Shown one piece after another: positions 23,121 through 34,239 of a stretch of 64,000 nt of DNA; position 1 is the first letter of the stretch, and every line of letters starts with the position of its first letter. The notes under the pieces are model-generated. The model did no database searches. It was not told where the DNA came from and saw only the letters and a list, made by a program, of their open reading frames with translations. The stretch is taken from the NCBI GenBank assembly GCA_028023455.1, contig JAQFVV010000032.1:3536001-3600000 (forward strand). The letters run 5' to 3'. Source of the stretch: Epiperipatus broadwayi. Taxonomy: Eukaryota; Onychophora; Udeonychophora; Euonychophora; Peripatidae. The translations under genes and the position numbers were made by a program.

Positions 23121-23639
23121 TATTATAAAAATATAAAACCTAAAATATTTTGTAAAAAAATATAATAGATATTCAAACATTTATAGATAAGAAAACATCA
23201 CGTGATTTTAAAAATTTTCAATTGATAAAAATGATGCTTCATATTTTCAAAATCTACAAAAACAACCTTATTGTTTATTGCAAAAAATATAATTATAATT
23301 TTTTGAAATAGACATAATATTTAGTTAGTAATATTTACTTGATTTCAAAATATTATTTGCAAGAATAAATATCAAAAAATACGTGCAAGAATATGAAAGT
23401 TGAAGAATTATCACAGATTTTAGATATTTGAATAGAAAATCAAAGAGCTTATTTTCATAGAAATATTTTCTAAAAAAGAAAAATAAATCATAAATAATTA
23501 TTATAACTTACCAATTGAAAGAATAATGCAAATTATTAAAAAAAAAAAAGAAAATTATTTTGCAGATATCAAAGTATAATGTCTTTGATCTATATAGATC
23601 AGTAAAAGAGTGAATATGGGGCCTACAAATTATCAACCA

Positions 23640-24420
23640 CGGTATAATGATGTGATGTGATATGATGTATTATGGCTTCTCCTTAAACGAAGTCAAGAAT
23701 ATCTCAGCAATTATGCCCAGATAAACCTGTTAGCCACTTTCTTTTACATTCCCCACTCTAAATTTACCCATAATCTGCTCTATCCCATTTCCACAACATA
23801 ATTTTTGTCAACTTTATAACCTTTATATCTAAATCCCCCTTATCTTTTCCCAAACCCAGCATAAAAACCAATAATTCACTTTCTGTTTAATCACTCTTTT
23901 CATATTTATTTTTCCACAACTTCATTATATGTACCCTTTCTGTTTTCAAACATTTACATTCAATTAACAAATGCCTAATATTTTCAATTCCTTTCTTACA
24001 TAATTTACAAAATAAATCACCCATATTTTTCCATTTACATGTATATTCTTTTGTAGCTAAAGATCCCATTCGAGCCTTAAACAATAAACTACTTTCCTTA
24101 CTATTATCATAAATTAACTCACACCTAATATTCTGTTTATTTCTATATATATTTAAACTCTTTTTACTCTCCATACTATTTCTCCATCTCTCTAACTCCC
24201 TAGTCTTTATTAATAAATCTATTCTTTTATCCCATTCCTTACTACTATAACACTCAATAATCCTCTTAACACAATCATCCCATCTTTTGTACAAATATAC
24301 TGATATAAATTCTTTATCCAAATCTTTTGCATAGCGCATTACCTTTCTCACCCATCTTGTTACCTGCCCTTTACTCATAACCCAATTAAATACTATTTTA
24401 GCTATTCTTTTATTATTTAT
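23640..24420 (-). mobile_element. 5'-truncated LINE inserted in gypsy element
   Basis: It includes an open frame of 163 residues (24,378-23,887) and a 3' UTR ending in a short ATC/ATG-rich microsatellite tail at about 23,640-23,665. The RT domain itself is absent, so it is a short, 5'-truncated copy. Its interruption of the protease-RT linker of the gypsy element shows that it arrived later. Confidence 0.7.
23887..24378 (-). CDS. LINE ORF2 C-terminal fragment (CCHC finger)
   Basis: This 163-codon open frame matches the C-terminal end of non-LTR retrotransposon ORF2 proteins: a basic helical part with ERWRNSMESKK, then SLLFKARMGSL, then the zinc-finger-like FCKLCKKGIENIRHLLIEC (C-x2-C-x8-H-x4-C). 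This finger follows the RT domain in many LINEs. The frame starts at an internal Met; upstream coding is missing because of 5' truncation. It is a fragment, not a gene. The open frame implies the insertion is young compared with the host gypsy element. Confidence 0.78.
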   Translation of the reverse strand: MSKGQVTRWVRKVMRYAKDLDKEFISVYLYKRWDDCVKRIIECYSSKEWDKRIDLLIKTRELERWRNSMESKKSLNIYRNKQNIRCELIYDNSKESSLLFKARMGSLATKEYTCKWKNMGDLFCKLCKKGIENIRHLLIECKCLKTERVHIMKLWKNKYEKSD

Positions 24421-24684
24421 AATAAATCATTAATTATAACTGCCATCTATGTGAAACTTTACAAACTAATACCTGATTAGTATACGCATGTTCTAGAATC
24501 TAAAAAATGGAATTTTTCAAACAAAACTGCTGACTGTTGTCAAAGGAAATTTCAAAACACAATATTGTGTTGAGTACTAATGCCACAGGTGGCGCTTCAT
24601 CCGCAAAATTTGCATCTAGTTCCAGGTCAGGGTTAAACTGATGGGATGCTGGGTAGAATCATGCTTGAAATGATTCCCCATGCT

Positions 24685-25360
24685 TCAGTCAGATTCTTTG
24701 CTTATATCCTCTGATGATCCCTGGACTCTCTTCACTACACCATAGTTCTCCAGTATTGACTTAAGCCTTTCACACCTTTCTGTGGGGGCCAATTTTGCCT
24801 TATTATCTTCTTTCACCATTATGTCCATGATCAATTGGTTCAGACAACACAACTCAAGTGAACTATACAACTGGGGGAACAAAAATTTAACTTTGCTATA
24901 TAACCAGACCCTTTTCATAATCTAAGACACTTATTTTTATGCAGGGAGTCTGAATCCAATACAATCTCATGGAGGATGTTTATTATCAAGAACATTTGGG
25001 AGGCTGTTCTGCCCTCTATATTAAGCTGTGGCTAGTTTTGTTTTTGTGCAAGCATTGTTTCTAGTTATTTGTCATAGTCACTTGGATGACTTTAAGGCAG
25101 GGTCTCTACCTAAAGGTTTTTCATCAGCACTTGCTAGTACAGCTCCTCAGATATGACTGAGATTTGGCTTCCAAAGTTCAATAGGGCTGCAACCTTAATT
25201 TCCTCTAAAATATCATTTTATTTGGGGGCAGCTCTGTGGATCATAATCTGGTATTCTATCCTACCATGAGCAAAACAGATTCAAAATTTCATTCCCTAGC
25301 CCTTCACTATAGTTCTTCTGAATATTCAATAGTCCATGCTTGAGAAACAAAACTACCAAG
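24685..25360 (-). pseudogene. Gypsy protease and linker remnant
   Basis: Minus strand near 25,205-25,130 encodes AALLNFGSQISVISEEL, where LLNFGS replaces the LLDTGS of retroviral-type aspartic proteases; the catalytic Asp is gone. An open piece at 24,918-24,685, charged and helical, would be the linker between protease and RT. Stops and frameshifts occur between them. Confidence 0.7.
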
Positions 25361-25584
25361 ACCCCTTCTCATTTCCCTTCTTGTGGAAGTCATTATCCCT
25401 ATGATGGCTTGGGATTTATCCCCTTTCCCTCATATACTGATTGCAACTCTTATTACTCTTTGTAGAGCTGTGTGGCACTGGACTAGAGCTCCTGGTTCTG
25501 GTTCTTCCCTTCCAATATGGATGATCATGGAGGTTTCTATTTTTACCCCAACTCATGATGTTAATGCCTTCTCTAGCTTTGTCA

Positions 25585-25660
25585 GCCAGTTGGCCCTGCT
25601 GATTTATGTCCACAGCATAATAGCTCAGCCACTATCTCTACAGTATTTACATTGACAGTT
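25585..25660 (-). pseudogene. Gag zinc-knuckle remnant
   Basis: Minus strand encodes CKYCRDSG, then a stop where His is expected, then AIML and Trp where the last Cys is expected. The spacing fits a CCHC nucleocapsid knuckle upstream of protease. Two of the four zinc ligands are lost. Confidence 0.5.
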
Positions 25661-25703
25661 AATAACATGTGCTCAATCTTAATATTATCCTAACAACCTG
25701 ACC

Positions 25704-26884
25704 CTATGATGTATAGCATTCATTTAATATTCTGAATTTGGCCATATGTCTTTTAAAGAATTTGCAATAATTTTTGCCCCCGTTTGCCTTGTACTTTTGT
25801 ATCACTTGGTACAGGATGGTCTCCTGGCACTCCTTACTCCAGAAGTTTCTCAACAGGGTTTCTTTATAAAGGTTGTAGGATGGTGAAATAAGAATTTCCA
25901 TCATGATTGAGCATCCCTATGTAAGTGACTGCATGAGATAACTGGTTTGCTTGGTTCAACCATCTGGTTTATCTGGAAATATCTTTTCAAGCTATTAATG
26001 TGTTCCATGGGGTTGCACCTGTTTGTCCCTGGAATATTCAGTTTTTTAGGAACTGGTTCATGTTAGACTGACAGGATCTATACCCTATTTCTAATTTATT
26101 CACCCAGGAATTATCCTATCTTTTTCTACATCATAATCCCTATACTCCTGGCTAATCTCACTAACTGCATCCTTAGCTTCACATCCTTCTATTCTTTTCC
26201 TTCTGTTACCCCCTTGATACTGCTTTTTTCTTCCTCATTATCCTAAGATCTTTAACTTTTTTCTTAAATTTATTTATTGCTCTGTGGATTTCAATCATGC
26301 TTTCTTCATTTTTGCTGACCTGGATTTCAACTTTGTCCATCCTTGCAGTCTACTATTTAATAACATTGTTGACTGGTGGTTGAGTCATTTATTGTTTAAT
26401 CTTGCAGATCATCTGTCAAAGACCCTCTATATTTTTTATCATTTTCTACTAACAACTCTTCCAGCTTTTTGTTTTGCCATCCCAGCTTTTTATTACTTCT
26501 TCAATCTTTTGGTTGATATCTTATTGCAGGTCATTGAACTTTTCTTTATGTTGCTTGGTCTCTACTTTTTCTACCCTATTATTGTAGCTTTAATAGAGGT
26601 CCCTACATTCTCTCATTTTTTCTTGTTATCTCCTCCATATTTTGAAGCCTTGCTTCCATACCTTGCAATATCTCATTCTTTAGGTCATTCAGCTTTTGTG
26701 ACATATCCTTTGCTATGTCATTCCTCAAATCATCCATATTTTGTGATATATCATTCAATGTATTACTCTTCATATCATCTATCTTTTGTGATGTATTATT
26801 TGACATATTTACTAAATAGTTTTTCCATCCTTCCCATGAATCTCTCACTTTCCCCTCTGGGACTTTTCTCCTCTTGCTGATCAC
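25704..26884 (-). pseudogene. Gypsy gag remnant
   Basis: Two open pieces are present. The upstream one (26,884-26,603) is a heptad-like coiled coil with repeated DMSQKLNDLKNEI-type units. The second (25,904-25,704) has a helical segment with WSKECQETILYQVIQKY, like a capsid helix. Position between 5' LTR and zinc knuckle supports gag. The opposite-strand open frame at 26,284-26,880 is a shadow of this coiled coil. Confidence 0.55.
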
Positions 26885-27619
26885 TACATATTTCTATCAC
26901 ATTTTTCTGCCTTTCTGGCTAACTTTTCTTGATGGCTTCTCTATCCACCGTGTCATTCTTTTCACTTATAATATGTTCTTGTTCCATTTTTTTAGAGTGC
27001 AATCATCTTTATTTAAGACACCCAGCATTTAATAAATAATCTTAAATTGCATTGCCACAATTGTATACTATTAAGCCACTTTTATTTAAAAAGCAAAAAT
27101 TTTTTTGAACTACTTTTATTAACTTAATTTATTTAATTTATGTGAATATGCAATGCACTGCACACCTAATTCCACTCTATTCCATTCACCATTATATATC
27201 TCCTATACACTATGCTCCAGTTATTTTGTATTTTCACCTATGTCTATGATTTTTCAAAAAAACAAAACAAAAGAAATCAAATAAAAAAAAACTTTAATAT
27301 ATATTCTAATATTAAAAAAAAAAAATCTCTGTCATTTGATTTTCTTTATTTCTTAAATAACAAAATCAATTAACAGATTAACAATGGAAGCCTTCTGCCC
27401 ATTTTACATTTATCTGGTGTTCATATATATGTAGAATCTCATCTCTTTTTCCAACCAGTCTGTTCCTTTACTTTTTTATTTATGCAATTTTTTTTAAAAT
27501 AACTTTTTTTGATTTTGAGCTTTTTTTTTTTTTTTATGTTCGGTGGCCATATTTTTGCTATACTGGCCACATAGGACTACATATTTGGCACAAATTTCTT
27601 CTGTACCAGTCAAGCATAT
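26885..27619. other. Leader region of gypsy element
   Basis: Between gag and 5' LTR. It is AT-rich; no convincing primer-binding site was found next to the approximate LTR boundary. Confidence 0.4.
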
Positions 27620-28476
27620 ACTGAGACAATACTTTAAATCAATTTACATTTCTTCATGCTATACGCATAGATGTGTTAAAAGCAATAACAAAATAAAAGA
27701 AAACATGCACATATATGTATGCATATCTAGGCAATTTAAACTTTGGTTCAACATGAAACAATCCCATGCTTTGCTGATAAACAATTTGACATACATGTAC
27801 TGTACTAAAATACAGATGTTAATAAGATTAATTTTTTTTATTCAATATTAAAATAAAATAATAATAAAAAAAGAAATTATAAAAAAAGAAATTATACCAT
27901 CTGGCATCTTCAGACTTTTTTTATCCAGACTTCAGAGTTTCTGAGTGCACTAAATAACTGGACAACAGGATGGTGAAGATTTTTCTTCACTTGCATAAGA
28001 CATATGCATTTCTGTAAACATCTTCATCAGCTGGTATTAGTGTTACATGGTAATGGCTGGGAAGGAGTTGGGCTGGTGCACTGACATGAGATTTTACTCC
28101 ATGTTCATCACACTGATTAATGTAGACATTTTCATTTTCTTTAAGTTTCTATCAATATTTTCTTCCTTTTGACAGTTTCATCAGACTGCTACTTCTGTTA
28201 TATAGCTTTTGCAGGACTCTTATTTGAAGCCAAGCTCAGCTCTGTCCTTTTTTGCTTATTTCTTTAATCAACTTCTCTCTCTAAATTACAGTCTATAAAA
28301 GGGCTTTGACAGCTTATAGCTAACAATAATTATCATATAGATGAACAAAACCGGGCTCAGCAATGCAATACTTCTGCAACCATGCAAGAAAAAGCCTCCT
28401 TATTTGTTTCTTCTATATTAGATGATGTATTATCAATCTCTCTGATTCTCTATTACACTTCTCTCATTCTGTATTA

Positions 28477-29815
28477 GATTATTCAGTTCTTTAGTATTTT
28501 CTAACCAATGACGTATTACTCTAAAGCCCTATCACTCTGATCTTCTGATTTTTAAGATAATGTCTCTAAGTGATTTGCGGACAAATGCAATCCTAAAATT
28601 TGTCCGTAGATCATGTGGACATCAAATTGATGTGGATTCAAGGTAATACATCATTGGTTGGAAAATACTAAAGATGACCATTGGGTAGATAACGAGCACC
28701 ACCATGTTTGTTGGTCCTGAAAAAAAAAAGTACACGCATGCTTCAAAATAAGTTAGAAATTAAAAGTAATTACTTGTAAGTTTGATAATTTAGAAATTGA
28801 AAATAATTAAGTGTAAATTTTATCATTGCAGAAATATGTACAAATTTTTTTTTGTAAATTTAAAATAAATAGACAAATAAAAAACACTTTATCTGATTTA
28901 ATGTTAATCTGGAATTATTAATGACAGTCTGGACAATATCTTAAAACGCACTCTATATTATGAATTTTTATAACAACAACAACAAAAAAAAAAAAATTGT
29001 TTTATATATTTTTAACATATCTTTACAACATTTGCAATGGTATTTAACTCAATTTTCATGTTAAAAATATATAAAACAAACAGTTTAAAAATGTGTCTCA
29101 TTTTTTGATTGAAAATTAAAAAAGTCAGTGCGTAGCGCTGGAATAGGTGGGGAAGGGCTCTGATGGTTTTGATGGGCCGAAGGCATGGCCAATACATGCT
29201 CTGCTCTGAAAAAAATCTATATTATGCTCAATTATAAAATACAGCACATAGCACTGGAATTGGCTGGGGGAGCTCTGATGGCTTTGATGGGTCGAAGGCA
29301 TGGCCAATACATGCTCTAGTCTCAAAAAACCTATATTCTGATTTACAAAACCACCAACAATGCCAGACATTGTATTACTCTCATAGCTGTAGTTTTTATA
29401 CTTGTGGATGAATTTACAAAAAAAAAATTTCTGTATAATATACTTCAGAAATTAAAAATAAAATTAATTAATTGTACTTTTTATAATTGCAGAAGAATTT
29501 ACAAAATAATATACATCAAAATGACATGATTTATTAGAAACAAAAATGAAAATTATTTACAAATAGCGTTCACTGCTATGGACTGATAGCAAAATCACAA
29601 AAGACAGACAAATAATAAAATTTCCCAAAGTTCTCTCTGATTTTTAAATCTTGCAGGTCAAAAAATCCAAAAATTGACTTTCCCATGGATTAATCACGCA
29701 AGTGTATTGGTTGCCATGACAACATTGTCATGTTATCATCGTCAATGTCTACCAGAAGGAAAATCGGTAAGTGTAAAACATCATCGGTTAAATAATACTA
29801 AAGTACCGATTATTC
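28477..29815. mobile_element. hAT-like non-autonomous element with 8 bp TSD
   Basis: A 1323 bp insertion (28,485-29,807) is flanked by GATTATTC at 28,477-28,484 and 29,808-29,815, and the other LTR shows the empty site (single GATTATTC at about 18,653-18,660). Ends are inverted repeats: AGTTCTTTAGTATTTTCTAA against GGTACTTTAGTATTATTTAA on the reverse strand. An 8 bp duplication with short TIRs is the hAT signature. A third inverted terminus at 28,640-28,674 suggests a small palindromic copy nested at the left end. It holds a 115 bp tandem repeat but no transposase. Confidence 0.85.
29126..29345. repeat. Tandem repeat in hAT-like element, two units of about 117 bp
   Basis: Two copies of a unit containing GCTCTGATGG, GATGGG-CGAAGGCATGGCC and AATACATGCTCT (29,126-29,240 and 29,244-29,345), about 85% alike. 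The unit is far more GC-rich than the surroundings. The minus-strand frame of 81 codons here only mirrors the repeat. Confidence 0.85.
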
Positions 29816-30445
29816 TCTTCATTAATGCTTCTCTCTAAGATTCTATATTAGTTAAAAAAAACCTCAGCACCTGGTGAACAACTTATATAGCACACTCATT
29901 ACACTATGAATTTGAATACTCCCATGTAATTATTGTGTCTGCCAACTCTACCTTCATGGCTAATGGATTGTAACAATGAATATCGTTTTTTTTAGACCTT
30001 AGTACTTTCTATCACTCATTTTAATTTTTAAATTTTATTTTTTAATTTCCATCTTGGTTTTCACTCAGACATCTTGATTAGTTAAGGAGTTCCATTTAGA
30101 CCCATTTTCACTTTTGACACAAAGGAAAGTTTCTCTTTTCCCCGACAAAACACAAATCAAAAGTAAAATCAGATTTTCTCTGCTTATCTTGGCATCGAAT
30201 TGCCTCAGACTCTCTTGTGCTTTAAAATAATAATACAAAGCAGGATGACCATTATTACATTAGTAAAATTTAACATTCGGTAAAACAATAGCAACCTGAC
30301 TTTGTTTTAACTTATTATCAGAGAACATATCTGATAAATTAAAAAAAAAATATGGGCACGTTGGACCATCTACAATTACTTTTAATTATCCCCTTTTCTT
30401 TTTTTTATAAATATGTTCTAGTAGGTAAACAACTTTTAAAAGATT

Positions 30446-30584
30446 GCAAATGTGAAAATTTTTTTTTCTCATATGTCATAGCATCGGTCGGGACGCGAAC
30501 CCACAACCATCTGCAAACAACTACTTGCTTGCAAGGCGGGTGCGATGACCTCTCCGCTAACAACGCTTGACGCAAATGTAAAAT
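30446..30584 (-). repeat. tRNA-derived SINE in gypsy LTR
   Basis: Minus strand: a tRNA-like body with GTTGTTAGCGGAGAGG (A-box side) and B box GGGTTCGCGTCCC, then GCTATGACATATGAG and an A-run. It is flanked by near-identical GCAAATGTGAAAA / GCAAATGTAAAA (30,446 and 30,572), a target-site duplication, and is absent from the other LTR. The tail is the same as for the 1.09 kb SINE although the tRNA body is different. Confidence 0.83.
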
Positions 30585-31039
30585 ATTTGTGACAGTTAAA
30601 AATAAAACATGAAGATATTACTCACATATATAATATAATTATAGCACATATAAAATTACAAATTATAAATTTGAATATTTAATTTACTTTTGCGTGTAAG
30701 TAAAATATATACACAGACCATCATCATTCACTTCACAGTATGTTTAGATAATTCATACCAGACTTATTATTGTTATAATAATGATAAATATAGCTTAAAT
30801 TAATACACTAATATTTCCTACATGCAATGAGCCATAGCTTTAGCTACAGCCACCTTGTGCATGCCCACTCCAAGAGTGCCCACGCCACTACATATTATGT
30901 ATAAATACAGGACAATTTTGGTTCAACTAAAATGATCGGAGAAAGTCAGAATTAATATTAGAAACCTTTAGCACATTTTTTTCAATGTATGCAGGTATAT
31001 TTGAAATATAAGATTAATCACTAAAGTTTTGAAAATGTA

Positions 31040-31400
31040 AAAATTATATACAAGAGTGATCCAATTGGTTAGATTGTTACTTTAAAATTTAATATTCAAG
31101 AATCTTAGGGTCCAGAGTCAATTCCCATGATAGCACTGTCACTGATCAGGCCAGTAACTCCTAAAGAAGAGAATAATACCACTTGAAAAGTTGCACTTGT
31201 ACTAACCTGTGTACTATTACTAATAGTTGAATGTAATTGGAAAATTTAAATAAAGTTAATTTTTTTTTAAAACATTCAATACTTAATATTAGATGATGAA
31301 AATTGTCCAATATATGAGTATGTGAAAATAAATGTTTGATTTTTAAAAAAAGTCTACAATTCAGATTACAATACAATAATTTGAATCAATATTTAATCAA
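31040..31400 (+). repeat. tRNA-derived SINE with hammerhead-like middle (F6)
   Basis: It starts with an A-box-like TGATCCAATTGGTTAGATTG and a B-box-like GAGTCAATTCCC. A middle region follows with CCTAAAGAAGAG, then CCACTTGAAA. Its tail (AATAAAGTTAATTTT, CATTCAATACTTAA, GATGATGAAAATTGTCC) is shared with the inverted repeat at 51.4-51.66 kb. The middle matches 46,471-46,503 and looks like a decayed hammerhead with CTGAAGA for CTGATGA. Confidence 0.6.
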
Positions 31401-32639
31401 GAATGATTTATTGTAAGCAAGAAATAAAATAAATGAAAGCAATGGTATATTGGATGTTAAATTTCAATTGATTAATTACAAATTCTATGTTTCAGCCTTA
31501 AGTAGTTTCTGTATAAGTACAAAATGGTAAAACATTCTTTAAATCACACATTACACATTACAGAACAAAAGCTTCTTTAACTACTTAACATAAAGCAACC
31601 ATCAAAAAGAAGGCAGTACTCATTAGATTTTTTAGTTAGTGGGTGAAGATAGTTTGGAAAGTTACTTGTTCTATTTTTTAGTTAAGAAAAGCTAGATACC
31701 TGTTTATTGACTGATATTAGACTTTGTTATGGCCTAGCAATAAGGAAAAATAACGATATATAGATATGTCGTTACATAATATTATCAAAACATTTTACAA
31801 GTTTACTCAGCTCAGAGTCAAATCAAGATCATAGTTATAATGGGAAAATGTACTATTGTTGAATGACGAGGTCCTTAATTTTTAAATGCATACATATCCA
31901 AATATATGTGTATTAGAAAAGAATTTTATAATAGATCCTATTTTTTATATTTCAATAAAACATTTACTACTGCAAAGTCTATTTTCACTTTCATACTTTG
32001 CCAGACTGAATCCTTCATTTTAGAATCTCAAAAATGTATGAAGCCATAATTATTCATATAGCATAATCTTGCAAAAAAAATAAATAAATTAAAAAACATT
32101 TATATTAAATAAAAAAAAAACATGTTAGTATAAATAATCTAAAGTTACATTTGTTTCTTCACTGTTTTTATTATTAATAATTATAAATGGAATTAAATGT
32201 CAACCAGTCAACTTTAACAAGCACATGCTGTTGTTAAACAGCATAAATGGCACCATATTAGTTTTTAAAATAGTAGAAATTATCTCCATAAAGTAATGCC
32301 ATGCAGAGTAAAATATAGCATTCAAGAAATTCCAGAAAGTTTGTTCATTTAAATCAACTATCGAATACATACTCTTCCAAGTTTCTAACTTATGACTGCC
32401 AAAATGTGAATAGGCTTGGATCAGATACCAATGCACTTAGACCTTTGAATTTTCCTCCAGGAAATTCCTTTTACCTATTTAATCAGTTATAAAGCAATGA
32501 GTACAAACAGAAAGCCCAAAAATGTTCTCATTCAAGTTAAATTGCAGTATAGTCATACAAATTTGAATTGAGTTCATATCTATATATTTATATATTTTGG
32601 TGTCTGATTTTTTTTTAAAATCATAGTTATCAACATCCT
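31401..32639. other. Intergenic stretch, nothing recognised
   Basis: AT-rich DNA with small open frames only. Confidence 0.4.
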
Positions 32640-32930
32640 GAACTACTGAAAACATTATTGTGTTTGACTAAATAGGTAAAAGTTAGTTGCTGAAGGGTAC
32701 ATTAGACCCAAAGATTTAGGCACATTGCTTTTCAAGATTTCTCAGCGAGGACAGCCATAAGCTAGAAAATAGTCTCAGGATTTTGACTGTATAGGCACTA
32801 GATAAGGATTTACATGTACAAACCTACTAGAATCTATTGATTACTATATCTTGCATTATATGGCACTATTGGAAGGAAAAAGTTGGTACTATTTTAATAG
32901 CTTGTGCGAGAATAAGAAATGGTGGACATG
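32640..32930 (+). mobile_element. F3 retrozyme relic, strongly decayed
   Basis: Landmarks occur in F3 order: CTGAAGGGTACATTAGACCC (for the GGAGGGTTGCATTAGATCC block), AGATTTAGG, CTCAGCGAGGACAGCC, TAGAAAATAGTCTCAGG, TAGGCACTAGATAAGG, CTATTGATTACTATATCTTG. The CTCAGCGAGG...GAAAATAGTC part is the former hammerhead, with several core bases lost. This is the oldest F3 copy in the window. Confidence 0.65.
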
Positions 32931-34075
32931 AAATAGTTTTTTTCTTATAATTGACTCAATAAAAATGTTTTTCTACTCTAAATTACTAGCATAGGGGTAT
33001 AAAATAAAGTCAAGAATAGTTGCTTAAAAAGTCATATAATATTTAAGCATCAAAGCTCAAATTAAGCACAATTGCTTCATTCAACAGATTTAATTTTTTT
33101 TTTTACTTTTATTCAGATGAGAATAAATTCATATATCTTTAATTTATGAATCTCCATTTTTATCATAGAATATAAATTGTACAGTTCTAGTGCAATGGCA
33201 AGTAGAATTTAAGAGTTGAGTAGTTCTGGATCGATTTTCAGTTGAGAAAAGTAGAAACAAAATCTCAGTTTGGTCTTTTGATTTTAACAAATATGTTCAG
33301 TTATCATTTTATTGTTTAAATATCAAATGATCTGGAATTGCAATCAATCAGAAATTACAATTAGAAATGCATTCCAAAATAAAGGTTTACTATATGTATA
33401 TATTTAAAAAATATAAAATGCAATTGTTTTCTTCTTGCTTTCTGTTTACATAAGAATTATGTCCTTTATGCATAGCTTTTCTAATATCATCAGTCCATTA
33501 ATTAATATCAATGTTGTTGCTGCACAATTACTGGAATTTTTAAAAATTAAAAACTAAAAGAAAAAACATTAAAATTTTTTAAATGCTACTTCTTTTGTAC
33601 ATATTGAGAATCTTTCTTAATAAATATCTGCATAATATACAACAAAAATGGATTAGTTTAGAAAAAAAATCATATAAAATTGATTAGGTAAGATTATTTA
33701 TGATTAATTTAATGATAAATTTTTATATAATTAATACTATTTCTTATTTCTAGTGTTTGAAATTGAATGATTTTTATAATTTGGAATTTCACTGCTAGAT
33801 GACAATATATTAATGAACTCTGAGATGTTTGGATGCTTGCTAAAATTTTATGTGCACCTGGTAGTCTTAAAATCAGTTTTATCTTTAAAAAATAATCTTC
33901 ATATAGATTTTCTGTAGATAATAAATATTCTATACACAAAAACATGTAAGACAATGTACCAATCAATTTATCATATTAATGAAGGACACATAAAGATATT
34001 GTAAAATACATGTTTATAATAAATATATAGATTTTTTTATATATCATAAATGTTGAGTACTAATCTAGCTTTTTG
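32931..34075. other. Intergenic stretch, nothing recognised
   Basis: AT-rich DNA; no genes or clear repeats. Confidence 0.4.
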
Positions 34076-34090
34076 ATTATATATATATAT

Positions 34091-34230
34091 ATAAACAAAA
34101 CAAAGACTTATAAATCCAATAAATAATATTATATTTCAACCAGAGGACTGGTTTTCATCAGAAAACCAGTCCTCTGGTTGAAATATAATATTATTTATTG
34201 GATTTATAAGTCTTTTTTTTGTTTTTATAT
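34091..34230 (-). repeat. F5 palindrome containing a hammerhead core
   Basis: A nearly perfect inverted repeat: left arm 34,098-34,156 and right arm about 34,161-34,220, with a loop of only a few bases. Minus strand from 34,161 reads CTGATGA, stem II AACCAG-TCCT-CTGGTT (6 bp), GAAA (34,137-34,134), then a stretch around the palindrome ATAATATTAT, then TTATTGG. The stem I strand before CTGATGA is replaced by the inverted copy, so cleavage in cis is unlikely. It is flanked by (TA)n on both sides. Confidence 0.78.
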
Positions 34231-34239
34231 GTATTTCCT

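Larger units (their letters stand above)
17785..30887 (-). mobile_element. Degenerate Ty3/gypsy LTR retrotransposon
   Basis: Minus-strand order is 5' LTR (about 30,887-27,620), gag, zinc knuckle, protease, RT, RNase H, integrase, a purine tract, then 3' LTR (19,577-about 17,785). The order protease-RT-RNase H-integrase identifies Ty3/gypsy. Every domain has stops or frameshifts, so the copy is dead. Three later insertions lie in it: a truncated LINE (about 23.64-24.42 kb), a hAT-like element (28,485-29,807) and a SINE (30,460-30,571). The outer LTR boundaries at 17.785 and 27.62 kb are approximate. Confidence 0.88.
27620..30887 (-). repeat. 5' LTR of gypsy element, split by two insertions
   Basis: Colinear with 17,785-19,577: 27,620-28,484, then after the hAT-like insertion 29,816-30,459, then after the SINE 30,585-30,887. 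Removing the insertions leaves about 1.8 kb, equal to the other LTR. The two LTRs differ at many positions, so the element is old. Confidence 0.8.

Noticed and set aside
26284-26880. 198-codon hydrophobic plus-strand open frame
   Set aside because: It is antisense to the gypsy gag coiled-coil region; its composition is that expected of a complement of Lys/Glu-rich coding DNA, and no membrane-protein family motif is seen.
28485-29807. The 1.3 kb block in the LTR read as divergent LTR sequence
   Set aside because: The GATTATTC duplication and the empty site in the sister LTR show that it is an insertion.
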